A stretch of DNA of 64,000 bases, from contig CAVRXH010000006.1 in assembly GCA_963725175.1 (NCBI GenBank), positions 1,488,001 to 1,552,000 on the forward strand, given 5' to 3'. How positions within the stretch are numbered: the first letter of the stretch is position 1; every line of letters begins with the position of its first letter. The notes below the pieces were generated by a model. It saw only the letters and a list, made by a program, of their open reading frames with translations, was not told the DNA's origin and searched no databases. This document shows, in pieces, positions 10,655 to 18,825 of this stretch. This stretch comes from DASUBV01 sp963725175 (GTDB lineage: Bacteria; Actinomycetota; Actinomycetes; Streptosporangiales; Streptosporangiaceae). The position numbers were made by a program, and so were the translations under genes.

Positions 10655-11194
10655 ATGAGCAAGATCATCTACGCGCTGCCTGCCGTGGTGGCCGCCGGGG
10701 CGCTGGCCGCCTGCGGCAGCGGCACCAGCAGCAGCGGCAGTTCCGCCAAGCCGTCCGCGTCCACGACCGGCAACACGTCCATCACCGCGACGTCCACCAA
10801 CCCGCGCGCCACCACCGTGGCCGTGCACGCCACCGGGGTCATCAACCAGACCGGCACGCTCCAGCTGCCCCGCGGCAGCGGCGCCGCCACGATCAAGTTC
10901 GTGTTCCCCAACGGGACCCTGGCCGCGAACGCCTCCCGCTCCGCCACCAAATCCGTGCACGTCGACAACAAGAACTGCGCCGCCTCCCAGGTCTCCGGCG
11001 GCAGCTACACCGTCAACTCCTCCAGCAGCACCGGCAAGTACTCCGGCGCGACCGGCCACGGCAACTACACCCTGACCTATGGCGCGAAGCTGCCGAAGAA
11101 GAACGGCAAATGCGACCTGAGCCGGAATGTCCAGCCGGTGAAGGGCACCCTGCGCCTGAATATCCTGGTCCGGGGGCCGCTCACGGTGAAGTAG
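10655..11194 (+). CDS. putative secreted lipoprotein, Ser/Thr-rich
   Basis: This 179-residue protein has a lipoprotein signal peptide (MSKIIYALPAVVAAGALAAC) with the lipobox LAAC and Cys 20 as the lipid anchor. A Ser/Thr-rich linker (about 22-60) leads to a compact domain with two cysteines (NKNCAAS and GKCDLSR). It should sit on the outer face of the membrane. The second half is rich in Gly, Ser and Thr and looks like a beta-sandwich. I recognise no family. ATG 10655 has GGGGGAA about eight bases upstream. The gene stands alone between the channel gene and another exported protein. Confidence 0.7.
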   Translation: MSKIIYALPAVVAAGALAACGSGTSSSGSSAKPSASTTGNTSITATSTNPRATTVAVHATGVINQTGTLQLPRGSGAATIKFVFPNGTLAANASRSATKSVHVDNKNCAASQVSGGSYTVNSSSSTGKYSGATGHGNYTLTYGAKLPKKNGKCDLSRNVQPVKGTLRLNILVRGPLTVK

Positions 11195-11316
11195 CGGGCC
11201 GGCCGCGCTATTAGCAGGAATATCGCTGTAAATGCAGTACTGCTAATATACAATAGCTATTTTCCCTTGCCGTGTGATTAGCTGCCCGCCGGAGCGGTTC
11301 ACACACGGGAGGTCGC

Positions 11317-12393
11317 ATGCTCAGGTCGAGATTAGTCATGCCCGCCGCAGTCGCTGCAGGGCTCAGCCTGGCCGGTGCGCTGGTCTTGCCCGCTGTCCCG
11401 GCGGCTGCCTCGGCGACGACCGTCCTGGTCGCCAGGGGAACCGTCAAGGACAGCAGCGGCCACGCCATCTCCGGGACGACGGTCCGGCTCTATGCCTGGC
11501 CGTCCGACCGGGTCCTGCAGTCCCTCAAGCCGAAACAGCTCGTCCCCCTGAAGCTGCTTGCCACGGCGAAGACCAGTTCCGACGGGACCTACCGCCTGTC
11601 AGTCACCCCTGCGTCGCTAGTCGCCGCCGCCGTGGCCAGCGGGGTAGCCAACCTGGAGGTTGACTCCGGAAAGGCGAGCTGGGACTTCCCTTACACGACC
11701 TCCGCGGCCAGGCTGATCGACAACCCCAGCGGCAATCAGGGCTCGGTGACCGCCAACCTCACCGGCAGCCCGCACGCGCAGCCCAGCACCTGCGGGTGGG
11801 CCTACATAAAGCAGCGCAAGGCGGCCTGGGCCATCGTCGGCCAGGGATACGTGCTGGCCAAGGGCATCACCCAGCAGTTCACCTACAGCAACGGCCAGAA
11901 CAGCACCCTGGGCATCGGGGAATCCCAGTCCGCCGAAGGCACTGGCTACCACGCGGACGGCTCCGAGACCGAGTCCTCCTCACAGTCCCAGGATTTCCGT
12001 AAGCACTACAACAGCTATTCCTGGTACGAAACCAAGTTCCGCGTGGGCCAGTACGGATGGTATTGCGGCGGCATCGGCTTCGAGGCACCGTATAAGGTCC
12101 ACAGTAATGGCTACTACGGCGGCGCCAAGGTCTACCACCCCAAGCACCGCCCCCGGTACCAGGAGTGCGGCAGCGAGCCGCGCGGCCAGACCGTCACCAC
12201 CCACAACGAGCGCGCGGTCCGCTGGGGCGGCGGGTTCGATATCGCGGCAGTGGGCTTCAGCGGATCGGCCCAGACCGGTTACGACTCCTCCGCCCAGCTC
12301 GTCTACAAGTACGTGAGCCACGGCGGTTACGAATGCGGGACGAACCATGCCGCGCCTGCGGAGGCACCACAGCTCATCGCTCGGGGCCGTTAG
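11317..12393 (+). CDS. secreted protein with carboxypeptidase-regulatory-like domain
   Basis: This 358-residue protein has an N-terminal signal peptide (about 1-32, ending PAAAS). Next comes a beta-sandwich (about 36-110: VLVARGTVKDSSGHAISGTTVRLY...SSDGTYRLSVTP), like the CarboxypepD-regulatory/CNA-B folds found in cell-surface proteins. The rest is rich in Tyr, Gly and Ser with a few cysteines (STCGWAYI, YCGGIG, YQECGS, YECGTN) and shows no recognised family. An AT-rich leader (11210-11275), unusual for this window, may hold the promoter. The 3' end overlaps the next lipoprotein gene by 47 bases. Confidence 0.65.
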   Translation: MLRSRLVMPAAVAAGLSLAGALVLPAVPAAASATTVLVARGTVKDSSGHAISGTTVRLYAWPSDRVLQSLKPKQLVPLKLLATAKTSSDGTYRLSVTPASLVAAAVASGVANLEVDSGKASWDFPYTTSAARLIDNPSGNQGSVTANLTGSPHAQPSTCGWAYIKQRKAAWAIVGQGYVLAKGITQQFTYSNGQNSTLGIGESQSAEGTGYHADGSETESSSQSQDFRKHYNSYSWYETKFRVGQYGWYCGGIGFEAPYKVHSNGYYGGAKVYHPKHRPRYQECGSEPRGQTVTTHNERAVRWGGGFDIAAVGFSGSAQTGYDSSAQLVYKYVSHGGYECGTNHAAPAEAPQLIARGR

Positions 12394-12958
12394 CAGGACC
12401 TGGCCGCTGGGGCTGGCTCTTCTCGGGCTGGCCCTGGCGGCCTGCGGCTCCGGCGGTCACTCCGCCTCCGGCCGTCCCGGCCGCGGGGTGATCTCGGGCG
12501 GGCCGCTCGGGCCGGCCGGGAACTCGACCCAGACCTGCACTCCCCTGCGGCCCGGCGAGTCCATGTCCGAGGGCTACCTGTCGGTGACCAACCACAGCGG
12601 CGGCACCCTCACCATCGAGAGCGTGACGCTGGCCGCGCCGCGGAACCTCCGGCTGATCGGCGCCTTCGTCGTGCCGCTGCGGCGCAACGTGATCGGCGAC
12701 ACCGACGGGTGGCCACCGCCCCGGCACCTGCTGCTGCCGGGCATTGAGTGGGGTAAGCGGCATGTTCCGGCCGGGGCGCGGGTCCGGCCTGGCGAGTGGG
12801 TCGACCCGGTGATCGGCTTGCGGATCGCGGCCGGTCACGACAAGGGCAGCGAGGACGGCATGCTCATCCGCTACCGCGATGCCGCCGGGCACCAGTACGT
12901 CCTGCACACGGCGATCGACGCGACCTTGCAGACCGGCCCCAACGCCTGCCCTGCCTAG
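12347..12958 (+). CDS. putative lipoprotein
   Basis: This 203-residue protein has a basic N-terminus, a hydrophobic segment and the lipobox LALAAC (Cys 33), so it is probably lipid-anchored outside the cell. The mature part looks like an all-beta domain (YLSVTNHSGGTLTIESVTL...). It ends in RYRDAAGHQYVLHTAIDATL and a final CPA. The family is not recognised. Its last 31 residues match a fragment at 14860-14955 at 20 of 31 positions, so this end of the gene was duplicated. ATG 12347 lies inside the previous gene, and no later good start precedes the signal. Confidence 0.65.
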   Translation: MPRLRRHHSSSLGAVSRTWPLGLALLGLALAACGSGGHSASGRPGRGVISGGPLGPAGNSTQTCTPLRPGESMSEGYLSVTNHSGGTLTIESVTLAAPRNLRLIGAFVVPLRRNVIGDTDGWPPPRHLLLPGIEWGKRHVPAGARVRPGEWVDPVIGLRIAAGHDKGSEDGMLIRYRDAAGHQYVLHTAIDATLQTGPNACPA

Positions 12959-13464
12959 TACTCCGGCCGTAGATCGTGATCTTGTTGCTGAGGCGCCGCG
13001 GACCGTCGGTCGTGCGGACGAGATCGGCCTTCGTCAGCGTGCGCGTCCGTTCCTTCTCCGTCTGCCTGAGTCCGCCGGCGGAGGGAATCCTTAATCTCGC
13101 TGAGCCTGGCCGCCGCGGCCGGGGTCCACGCCGTCCTTTGCTCGCTGGCACGCAGTGCGTCGTCGATCTCGCTGAGCTTGGCGGTGGACACTGCGCCTGC
13201 CCGCTCGGTCAGGTCGTCCCGGCTCAGGGTGGTCAGCCAGGTGCACGGGGTAAAGCCCGGCCACGGGAACGCGAACCGCAGCACGCCTTCAAAGGGCAGT
13301 CCTTCCGGGACGCCGACTGCCACCTCGATTCCCCAGGCCGAGATGTCGGTATCCGCTGGAGCGACGACCTGCATCGCCCGGGACCCGGATGGCTCGTCTT
13401 CCGACAGCAGCACGACAGGCCGTCGCTCGTCGAACTCGGCCCACCAGACCTCGCCTCGTCGCAT
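12955..13464 (-). CDS. MazF/PemK-like toxin, long C-terminal tail
   Basis: Residues 1-110 (MRRGEVWWAEFDERRPVVLLS...) have the order of the MazF/PemK endoribonuclease fold: a GEVWWA first strand, PVVLLS, and a basic/acidic middle. Such toxins cut mRNA and are held by an antitoxin. The stretch after about residue 115 (RLSEIDDALRA... then a charged tail) is longer than usual and overlaps the end of the neighbouring lipoprotein gene, so the stop may be displaced by a frameshift. No antitoxin gene is visible upstream, so this is an orphan or a remnant. It lies between the lipoprotein gene and the broken IS701 gene. Confidence 0.55.
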   Translation of the reverse strand: MRRGEVWWAEFDERRPVVLLSEDEPSGSRAMQVVAPADTDISAWGIEVAVGVPEGLPFEGVLRFAFPWPGFTPCTWLTTLSRDDLTERAGAVSTAKLSEIDDALRASEQRTAWTPAAAARLSEIKDSLRRRTQADGEGTDAHADEGRSRPHDRRSAAPQQQDHDLRPEY

Positions 13465-13608
13465 GTGTGCTCCCGGGTGTGAGATGGCAGTCGGATGCTA
13501 CGCCGGCCGCGGCTGGACGTGATGCAGCCCTGCCTGCCGCCCGGGCCGCAGATCTTGGGTGCCGGTACCGGAGACGGGGCGGCCGCTGCCTGATCATCTG
13601 GGTTTGCG

Positions 13609-14510
13609 GTGACTCGCGATGATCTTCTGGCGGCCGCTGGCCCCGGCGTAGGCACTGGCCGCTGGCTGGGGACATTCGATGAGCTGATGACCCGGGCCGG
13701 TGCCCGGTTCAGCCGGGCGGAGCCGCGGCGCCGGGCCCGGGCGTTCGTGCTGGGCCTGCTGGCCGGGCTGCCGCGCAAGAACTGCTGGACGATCGCCGGG
13801 CATGCCGGGGACCGGACTCCGGACGGGATGCGGCACCTGCTGTCCCGGGCCCGGCGGGACGCCGGCGGGGTCCGCGACGACGTGCGCAGTTACGTCGTGG
13901 AGCAGCTGGGTGATCCCGGCGCGGTGCTGGTGGCGGATGAGACGGGGGACGCGAAGGAAGGCACCGCCGCGCCGGGGGCGCGGCGGCAGTACACCGGCAC
14001 CGCGGGCCGGATCGAGAACGCCCGGGTCGCGGCCTGCCTTGGCTATGCTGCCCCGCGCGGGCACGCGCTGACTGACCGGGCGCTGTACCTGCCGAAGTCC
14101 TGGACCGGTGACCCGGGCCGCTGCGAGGCGGCCGGGATTCCCGGGCACGCGGCGTTCGCGACCAGGCCGCGGCTGGCCAGGCTGATGATCGAGCGGGCCG
14201 TCAGCGCGCGGGTGCCGTTCGCCCGGGTGGCCGCCGACGAGGCCCATGGGGATAACGGGCCGCTGCGCACCTGGCTGGAGCAGCAGCACATCGCCTATGT
14301 GCTGGCCGTCGCGCGCGATCACCGTGTCCCCGCCGGGGCCGGCCGCACCGTCCGCGCCGATGAGCTCGCCGCGCGGCTGCCCGGGCGTGCCTGGCAGCGG
14401 CTACCGGCAGGTGATGGTGCCAGGGGACACCGGTGGCACGACTGGGCCCGGGTCACCATCAGCAGCCCCGGCCCCGGACATAGGCCGCTTGTGCGACGTG
14501 GCCGACAACC
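13609..14510 (+). pseudogene. IS701-family transposase, 3'-truncated
   Basis: From GTG 13609 the protein matches the IS701 DDE transposases common in actinomycetes: RARAFVLGLLAGLPRKNCW, the first Asp in VLVADETGDAKEG, the second in RVAADEAHGDN, then HRWHDWARV and LVRRGR. Homology stops at about nt 14505. The part with the third acidic residue is missing, so the enzyme should be dead. The frame then runs on to 14760 through unrelated DNA. No terminal inverted repeats are evident. It is a relic of an insertion beside the duplicated lipoprotein end. Confidence 0.75.
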
Positions 14511-14566
14511 AGCAGGGTCACGGGCGCGTCTTGACATCAGCCGCGAGACGAGCAGGGGAGGCTGTC

Positions 14567-14806
14567 ATGGGGTTCGCCCGCAGAATGGTTCGCCGGTCAG
14601 CGCGCCGCACCGTGAGAAGGACCGTGCGAGCCGCTACGCCGAGGTCGGTGCGCCGGGCCACGCACCCGGTCAGGACGGTTCGGTATGCGGCGACCCCGCG
14701 GCCGGTCCGCCAGGCATCACGCGCCGTGTACACCACCCGGCACCCAGGCCGGTCCGCTGAAGGCGGGTTCGTCAGGGCCTTACGGAGACTATTCGGCCTG
14801 CGCTAG
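14567..14806 (+). CDS. small Arg-rich protein
   Basis: ATG 14567 follows AGGGGAGG at a seven-base distance, one of the best ribosome sites here. It opens a 79-residue, very basic protein with an irregular VRRA/TVR repeat (MGFARRMVRRSARRTVRRTV, later ATHPVRTVRYAATPRPVRQA). I know no family. The composition suggests binding to nucleic acid or membrane. It lies in the junk between the cut IS701 gene and the lipoprotein fragment, but the strong ribosome site and consistent composition make it worth listing. Chance reading of GC-rich DNA is the alternative. Confidence 0.45.
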   Translation: MGFARRMVRRSARRTVRRTVRAATPRSVRRATHPVRTVRYAATPRPVRQASRAVYTTRHPGRSAEGGFVRALRRLFGLR

Positions 14807-14817
14807 ATCCGGCCGCG

Positions 14818-14955
14818 CCAGAGCGGCAGGTTCCCGGCCGGGTCGCGAGTCCGGCCAGGCTCGTCAGCTACCGCGACGCGTCCGGCCGCCAGTACGTCCT
14901 GCGCACCGCTATCGACGACACCCTGCGAATCGGTCTCAGCTCCTGCCCCGCCTAG
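14818..14955 (+). pseudogene. fragment of a second copy of the lipoprotein gene
   Basis: Nucleotides 14818-14857 resemble the RHVPAGARVRPG-coding part of the lipoprotein gene at 12347-12958. After an internal loss of about 100 bases the reading resumes in another frame at 14860 with LVSYRDASGRQYVLRTAIDD and ends in SSCPA and TAG (14953-14955). That is 20 identities in 31 residues with the intact protein's C-terminus. It is a decayed paralogue, separated from the intact copy by mazF, the IS701 relic and the Arg-rich gene. Confidence 0.7.
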
Positions 14956-14965
14956 CATCGGCATC

Positions 14966-15241
14966 ATGGCAACTAGCGCGAGGGCATGGCTCGTCGAGCG
15001 CGAGGCCGCCGAGACCCCCGGTGAAGCTGAACAACGCCGCCGGTTCGAGGCAGCCATCGCACTCGGTCTTCAGTACCGGGACGCGAGGGTGGCGCGCGGC
15101 CTGACCCAGCGACAGCTTGCCGAACTTACCGGCGTGCGGCAGGCAGACATCAGCCGAATCGAGCGCGGAGCGGGGAACCCAACGGAAGCTACGCTTCAGC
15201 GGCTCGCTGCGGCCCTGGACTGCCAGCTTGCGCTGGTCTGA
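14966..15241 (+). CDS. XRE-family helix-turn-helix regulator
   Basis: This 91-residue protein consists mainly of a Cro/C1-type HTH: ARVARGLTQRQLAELTGVRQ then ADISRIERGAGNPTEATLQRL (about residues 37-80). About 35 helical residues precede it. This size and layout are common in solitary regulators and HigA-type antitoxins. No partner toxin is adjacent: upstream is the lipoprotein fragment and downstream, on the other strand, tRNA-Pro. It probably binds DNA as a dimer. Its target is unknown. Confidence 0.75.
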   Translation: MATSARAWLVEREAAETPGEAEQRRRFEAAIALGLQYRDARVARGLTQRQLAELTGVRQADISRIERGAGNPTEATLQRLAAALDCQLALV

Positions 15242-15260
15242 TCCGCGTGAAGGCATATGT

Positions 15261-15334
15261 CGGGATGGCGAGATTCGAACTCGCGGCCTCCTGCTCCCAA
15301 AGCAGGCGCGCTAACCAAGCTGCGCCACATCCCG
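15261..15334 (-). tRNA. tRNA-Pro (UGG)
   Basis: Read on the minus strand, the 74-nt sequence folds into a full cloverleaf. The acceptor arm is CGGGATG paired with CATCCCG, the D-arm lies around GCGC, and the anticodon loop TTTGGGA contains TGG. The T-loop is TTCGAAT. No encoded CCA is seen. It is just outside the integrated element, about 170 bp from tRNA-Gly. Confidence 0.93.
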
Positions 15335-15507
15335 TCAGGCCAGCCGAAGCCTACCCTGTCCCACCAGAGAGTGCCCGGTCGCGGTGGCTCGCGCAACTTG
15401 ATTCGGCTGGGCCGGCGGGAGGCTCTGCGCGGCGGCCAGGCGGCGCTTACAGAGTCCTAGCCGTCATCGCGGAACCTGTAGGCTACGGGCGACGGCCTGG
15501 CCGTCAC

Positions 15508-15578
15508 GCGGGCGTAGCTCAATGGCAGAGCCCCAGCCTTCCAAGCTGGTCATGCGGGTTCGATTCCCGTCGCCCGCT
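15508..15578 (+). tRNA. tRNA-Gly (UCC), integration target
   Basis: This 71-nt cloverleaf has acceptor GCGGGCG/CGCCCGC, D-arm GCTC/GAGC and anticodon loop CTTCCAA with TCC. The T-arm is GCGGG-TTCGATT-CCCGT. The 3' part, from the anticodon stem onward, is repeated at 27117 and 30129. This marks it as the attB gene of the tandem integrative elements to its right. The intact copy here keeps the tRNA functional. Confidence 0.95.
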
Positions 15579-15586
15579 CTCGCTAT
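15534..15586 (+). repeat. attL core, inside tRNA-Gly
   Basis: A 53-bp stretch starting at the anticodon stem of tRNA-Gly and running eight bases past the gene is identical to 27117-27169 and nearly identical to 30129-30177. The integrase gene begins 45 bp further on, as expected for attL. Confidence 0.9.
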
Positions 15587-15630
15587 CCCGGCCCAGGTCA
15601 GGGGCATGATCATCAGTTTCTAAACGATCT

Positions 15631-16824
15631 TCAGGACGCGCGTTTCCGGGCTCGTGCCCGTTGCGTGCCCGATCGCTGTTCCGTGCCCGTCGTTACACCG
15701 CTCGCCTTGCGCCTGGCCTTGCGCAGCATCTTGCCCATGCCCGCCGCTATGGCCTCGTCTCGCTCGCGCGTGGCGTGCTGGTAGATCAGCGCGGCCCGCG
15801 CGCTGGTGTGGCCCATGCGCTCCATAAGCTCGCGGATGCTCGCGCCCTGCCCCGCCGCCATCGTGTTGCCGGTGTGCCGCAGGTCGTGAAAGTGGAAGTC
15901 CGGCAGGCCGACAGCGTCACGGGCCTTGGTCCAGGTCCGCCGGAAGGTAGACCGCCGCAGCCGGCCACCCTTCGGGCCGATGAACACCAGGCCGTTGTCT
16001 CCGGACTGTGCGAACCGCTCCAGGTGCCAGCGCAGTTCCGGCGCGATCTCCGCCGGGAACGCGACCCGCCGCCGCCCGGCCTGCGACTTCGGATCATCGT
16101 CTAGCAGCAGCCCGCCGTCGGTCTCGGCTGTCGCGGCGACGATGCGAACGGCGCAGTTCTCCAGGTCGAGCTGCCCCCGCCGCAGTCCCGCCAGCTCACC
16201 GAACCGGAGGCTGGCGAAGGTGGCCAGCAGCACCAGTGCCCGGTATCGCGGAGGCACATGGCCAAGCAGCTCGATCAATGTGGCGAGCGGGATGACCTCA
16301 CGCTCTGGCGAGTCCTCCTGACCGGCGCCCTTGATCCGACACGGATTGCGCCGGATAAGCCCGTCATCAGTCGCAGTGTTCAGGATGGCGTGCAGGAGCC
16401 GGTATGCCTTGGCGACGGTGACCGGGCCGAACGGCCGGTTCTGCTTTGACCCGCAGGACAGGCGCTCCTTGCGCCAGCTCCGCACATCTCCCTCTCGGAT
16501 ATCGCAGAGATCCGTCTTACCGAAGGTCGGGGCGAGATGGTTTTTAAGCAGCCCGCGATACAGCTCTTCCGTTCGCGTTTTGAGCACGTGATCGTTGATC
16601 CAGGTCTCTGCGTACTTGCCGAACGGAACCCGACCGGCGTCCGGATCTAACCAGTCACCGCGCCTGATTTCCGCTTCTGTCAGCGTCAGCCAGACCTCGG
16701 CGGCCTTTTTGGAAGCGAAGGTCTCGTCTGCGGGCCGATCGATCCCGTCAGGACCGCAGTAGCGGGCCTGCCATCGGCCGGACGGCAGCTTCCGTACGCG
16801 GCCGAAGCGTCGTTTCTTGGTCAT
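15631..16824 (-). CDS. int: tyrosine site-specific integrase of the AICE
   Basis: This 397-residue tyrosine recombinase inserts and, with Xis, excises the element at the tRNA-Gly 3' end. An N-terminal arm/SAM-like domain (about 1-160) precedes the catalytic domain (about 180-375). Its Arg lies in ATFASLRFGELAGL, the HxxR box is FHDLRHTGNT, the second His is in ERMGHTSARAAL, and the Tyr is in IYQHATRERD. ATG 16824 overlaps the xis stop. The C-terminal codons (GTQRARARKRAS) are formed by GTGCC direct repeats 11 bp apart that probably double as integrase arm sites. A near-identical copy of this 3' end lies at 30218-30260. Confidence 0.93.
   Translation of the reverse strand: MTKKRRFGRVRKLPSGRWQARYCGPDGIDRPADETFASKKAAEVWLTLTEAEIRRGDWLDPDAGRVPFGKYAETWINDHVLKTRTEELYRGLLKNHLAPTFGKTDLCDIREGDVRSWRKERLSCGSKQNRPFGPVTVAKAYRLLHAILNTATDDGLIRRNPCRIKGAGQEDSPEREVIPLATLIELLGHVPPRYRALVLLATFASLRFGELAGLRRGQLDLENCAVRIVAATAETDGGLLLDDDPKSQAGRRRVAFPAEIAPELRWHLERFAQSGDNGLVFIGPKGGRLRRSTFRRTWTKARDAVGLPDFHFHDLRHTGNTMAAGQGASIRELMERMGHTSARAALIYQHATRERDEAIAAGMGKMLRKARRKASGVTTGTEQRSGTQRARARKRAS
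15654..15688. repeat. GTGCCC direct repeats (putative integrase arm sites)
   Basis: GTGCCC occurs at 15654, 15665 and 15683. The first two are exactly 11 bp apart and lie 76 bp from the end of the attL core, within the int 3' end. The same 11-bp spacing recurs at all junctions to the right. Role as arm-type sites is inferred. Confidence 0.5.
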
Positions 16825-17045
16825 GCCGTCTTCCTCCTAGTGGTGACGGGCTCGACAAGCCCGGCGGCGACGTACTCGCGGAGTGCTGATTCGGGGATGC
16901 GGACGTGTCGTCCGATGCGGGCGAAGCGGATGCGGCGCTGTTCGATGAGGCGGCGGGGGAATCGCTCGGTGGTGCCGAGTAGCTCGGCGGCCTGGGCGAC
17001 GGTGAGCAGCCGGTCAGCAGCGGGATTCTGGGCCGGGCCGGTCAT
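16821..17045 (-). CDS. xis: excisionase, HTH_17/MerR-like
   Basis: This 74-residue protein has a winged-helix excisionase fold: LTVAQAAELLGTTERF, RRLIEQRRIRFARIGRHVRI, then PESALREYVAAGL. Small proteins of this kind bend att DNA and direct the integrase to excision. ATG 17045 overlaps the end of the replication initiator gene, and the stop overlaps the int start (ATGA). The three genes are therefore translationally coupled, as in pSAM2. Confidence 0.88.
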   Translation of the reverse strand: MTGPAQNPAADRLLTVAQAAELLGTTERFPRRLIEQRRIRFARIGRHVRIPESALREYVAAGLVEPVTTRRKTA

Positions 17046-18649
17046 GCTGCCTGCCCGGTTGCCGAAAGATCGGGGGGTTCGTGGCCGCTTGCTCTGGCTC
17101 TGGCCAGAACGAGTGCGGTGTGCCATTTCTGGCGGTCGGCGACGACGTGCAGGAGTCTCTGGGCGGGTGGCATGTGGTCGGGGTCGCCGGGCTTGACGGG
17201 TTCCCAGGCGTACCGGGCGGGGTCGGTTGCCGAAAGGCCGAGGGTGGTCATGAGCCACTCGCGGCGGTCGGTGCGGTGGTCGGCGAGGGTCTTGCCGGAC
17301 CACTTGCGGGAGACCAGGACGCGGCGTCCGGCGTAGCCGAGGTACTCGGGCCTGTGCGCTTTGCCCGCGCAGTGGCCGGGCCGCAGTCTCTCGTGGGCGT
17401 TCTTAGGCTCGATGCCGTACCGCAGCCAGTTCGCGCACGTAGGCGAGCACGGCTCGTAGCGGAGCGCGTCTACGAGCCGCTGGGCGTGGTCGGCGACCGG
17501 GCCGTCAGCGTGGTGGCAGTGGCCGAGGTGCTTGGTCAGGTACTTGGTGAGGTAGCCGATGCACCGGGCCGAGTCCCGCGACCCGGCCAGCACGCCCTGA
17601 GCGTCGAACCGGGGTCCGAACCGGGCCACGTGCAGCGGCTCGTCATCGGGTCCGATGGCGTCGAGCGCGTCGTCCCAGGCGGGGAGGAACTCGCCGGTCT
17701 CGGGGTCGAGGTACCGGCCGGACGGCTCATGCCAGACGGGCAGGCTGCCGTCGTCGTGACGCACAAGGTCAGTGGAGGGCCACCACACCTGGTGGTAGGT
17801 CGCGGCGATGACCTGCCGCAGCTCGGTGCGGGTGATGGTGCCGCGGATCGCCACGTGCACGTGCGGCGCCAGGCGTCGCTGTGGCTCGATGGCGGCGAAG
17901 TACTGGAGGTCATACCCGGCGAGGCGCCGCAGGTTCTGGACCAGCCGGTCGAACAGCGCCGCGAAGTGCAGCGCGTCGCGGGCAGCCCGCTGGTAGTCAT
18001 ACCAGCCCGGATCAGCGGGCAGCCCGTCAGCGTTCACCTTGCCGTAGGTGTCGCAGGTGAGGGTCACGAACATGGACGGCCGGAAGGTCTTGCCGTCCGG
18101 CGCGGTGTAGGTCTTGCCGACCGTCCGCGCCGACACCGGCCGCCGGGGCAGGTCGGGGGTGTCCTGCCGCCGCCGGGTGGACCGGTGCCGCCGCGCGGTC
18201 CGCTTCGGCAGCACATGCCCGCGCACGCCCGACGCGATGACCTCGGCGTCCAGGTCGGCGTTCAGCGCGTCCAGGTCGGCGGCGAGGTCGGGGAGCTGAT
18301 CGGCGCGGGCCTGGTCGGCCATCTGCTGCACCTCGGCCCGGTTCTCCACCCAGGTCCGCTGGAGCAGGTCTGGCGGGTCCGGGACGATCACGGGTTCGGT
18401 GTCCAGGTGCCAGCCTTCGCGGCACTGGGCCGCGCGGAGCGTCTTGGCCCGGTCGGCGCAGGACGGGCAGACCGCCGCGAGGGTGTGCCCGCACGGGACG
18501 AGGATCTGCTCGGTGCGGCCGGCGTCGGTGTCGGTGCGGCGGAGCTGCACGGGCCGGACGCACCCGCCGTTCTCCAGGGCGAGGTCGCGGACGACGTCAC
18601 GGGCCAGCGGCATCGCCAGCCGCTGGACACGAGTCCCGCCAGTGGTCAT
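17042..18649 (-). CDS. repSA: RepSA-like rolling-circle replication initiator
   Basis: This 535-residue initiator nicks the double-strand origin after excision and starts rolling-circle replication. An N-terminal region with cysteines (CPSCADRAKTL) is followed by FVTLTCDTYGKV and then by the HUH metal-binding box PHVHVAIRG (about residue 275). Later come the conserved CIGYLTKYLTKHLGHC segment with paired tyrosines and a C-terminal SRKWSGKTLADH stretch. Length and motif order match RepSA of pSAM2 and related AICEs. ATG 18649 overlaps the stop of the upstream small gene. Confidence 0.88.
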   Translation of the reverse strand: MTTGGTRVQRLAMPLARDVVRDLALENGGCVRPVQLRRTDTDAGRTEQILVPCGHTLAAVCPSCADRAKTLRAAQCREGWHLDTEPVIVPDPPDLLQRTWVENRAEVQQMADQARADQLPDLAADLDALNADLDAEVIASGVRGHVLPKRTARRHRSTRRRQDTPDLPRRPVSARTVGKTYTAPDGKTFRPSMFVTLTCDTYGKVNADGLPADPGWYDYQRAARDALHFAALFDRLVQNLRRLAGYDLQYFAAIEPQRRLAPHVHVAIRGTITRTELRQVIAATYHQVWWPSTDLVRHDDGSLPVWHEPSGRYLDPETGEFLPAWDDALDAIGPDDEPLHVARFGPRFDAQGVLAGSRDSARCIGYLTKYLTKHLGHCHHADGPVADHAQRLVDALRYEPCSPTCANWLRYGIEPKNAHERLRPGHCAGKAHRPEYLGYAGRRVLVSRKWSGKTLADHRTDRREWLMTTLGLSATDPARYAWEPVKPGDPDHMPPAQRLLHVVADRQKWHTALVLARARASGHEPPDLSATGQAA

Positions 18650-18825
18650 TCAGCCTCCAGGTGCTCGGGGTCATCGAGGGTTGCGGGGTGGTCGGTGGCG
18701 CGCCAGGTCACGGTGTAACCGCAGCCAGGACAGGCCAGGACCAGCAGCCGGGGGCCGTCGCTGGTGTCGAGCAGGGGGCCGCCGCAGTCGGGGCAGTCCT
18801 CGGGAGCCAGCCACCCGCTGATCAC
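18646..18825 (-). CDS. small zinc-ribbon-like AICE protein
   Basis: This 59-residue protein starts with GTG 18825, which overlaps the traB stop (GTGA). It has two CxxC pairs, EDCPDCGG and LACPGCGYT, about 20 residues apart, the pattern of a zinc ribbon. Such small proteins often lie between traB and rep in AICEs. No function is known to me; contact with DNA or with Rep is a guess. Start and stop overlaps on both sides place it in the same transcript. Confidence 0.7.
   Translation of the reverse strand: MISGWLAPEDCPDCGGPLLDTSDGPRLLVLACPGCGYTVTWRATDHPATLDDPEHLEAE

Noticed and set aside
14246..14566. In-frame upstream extension of the small Arg-rich protein
   Set aside because: The upstream part overlaps the transposase in another frame; the strong ribosome site places the start at 14567.
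17081..18718. 545-codon plus-strand frame opposite the replication initiator
   Set aside because: The minus strand holds clear RepSA motifs and start/stop overlaps; the plus frame is a GC-bias shadow.
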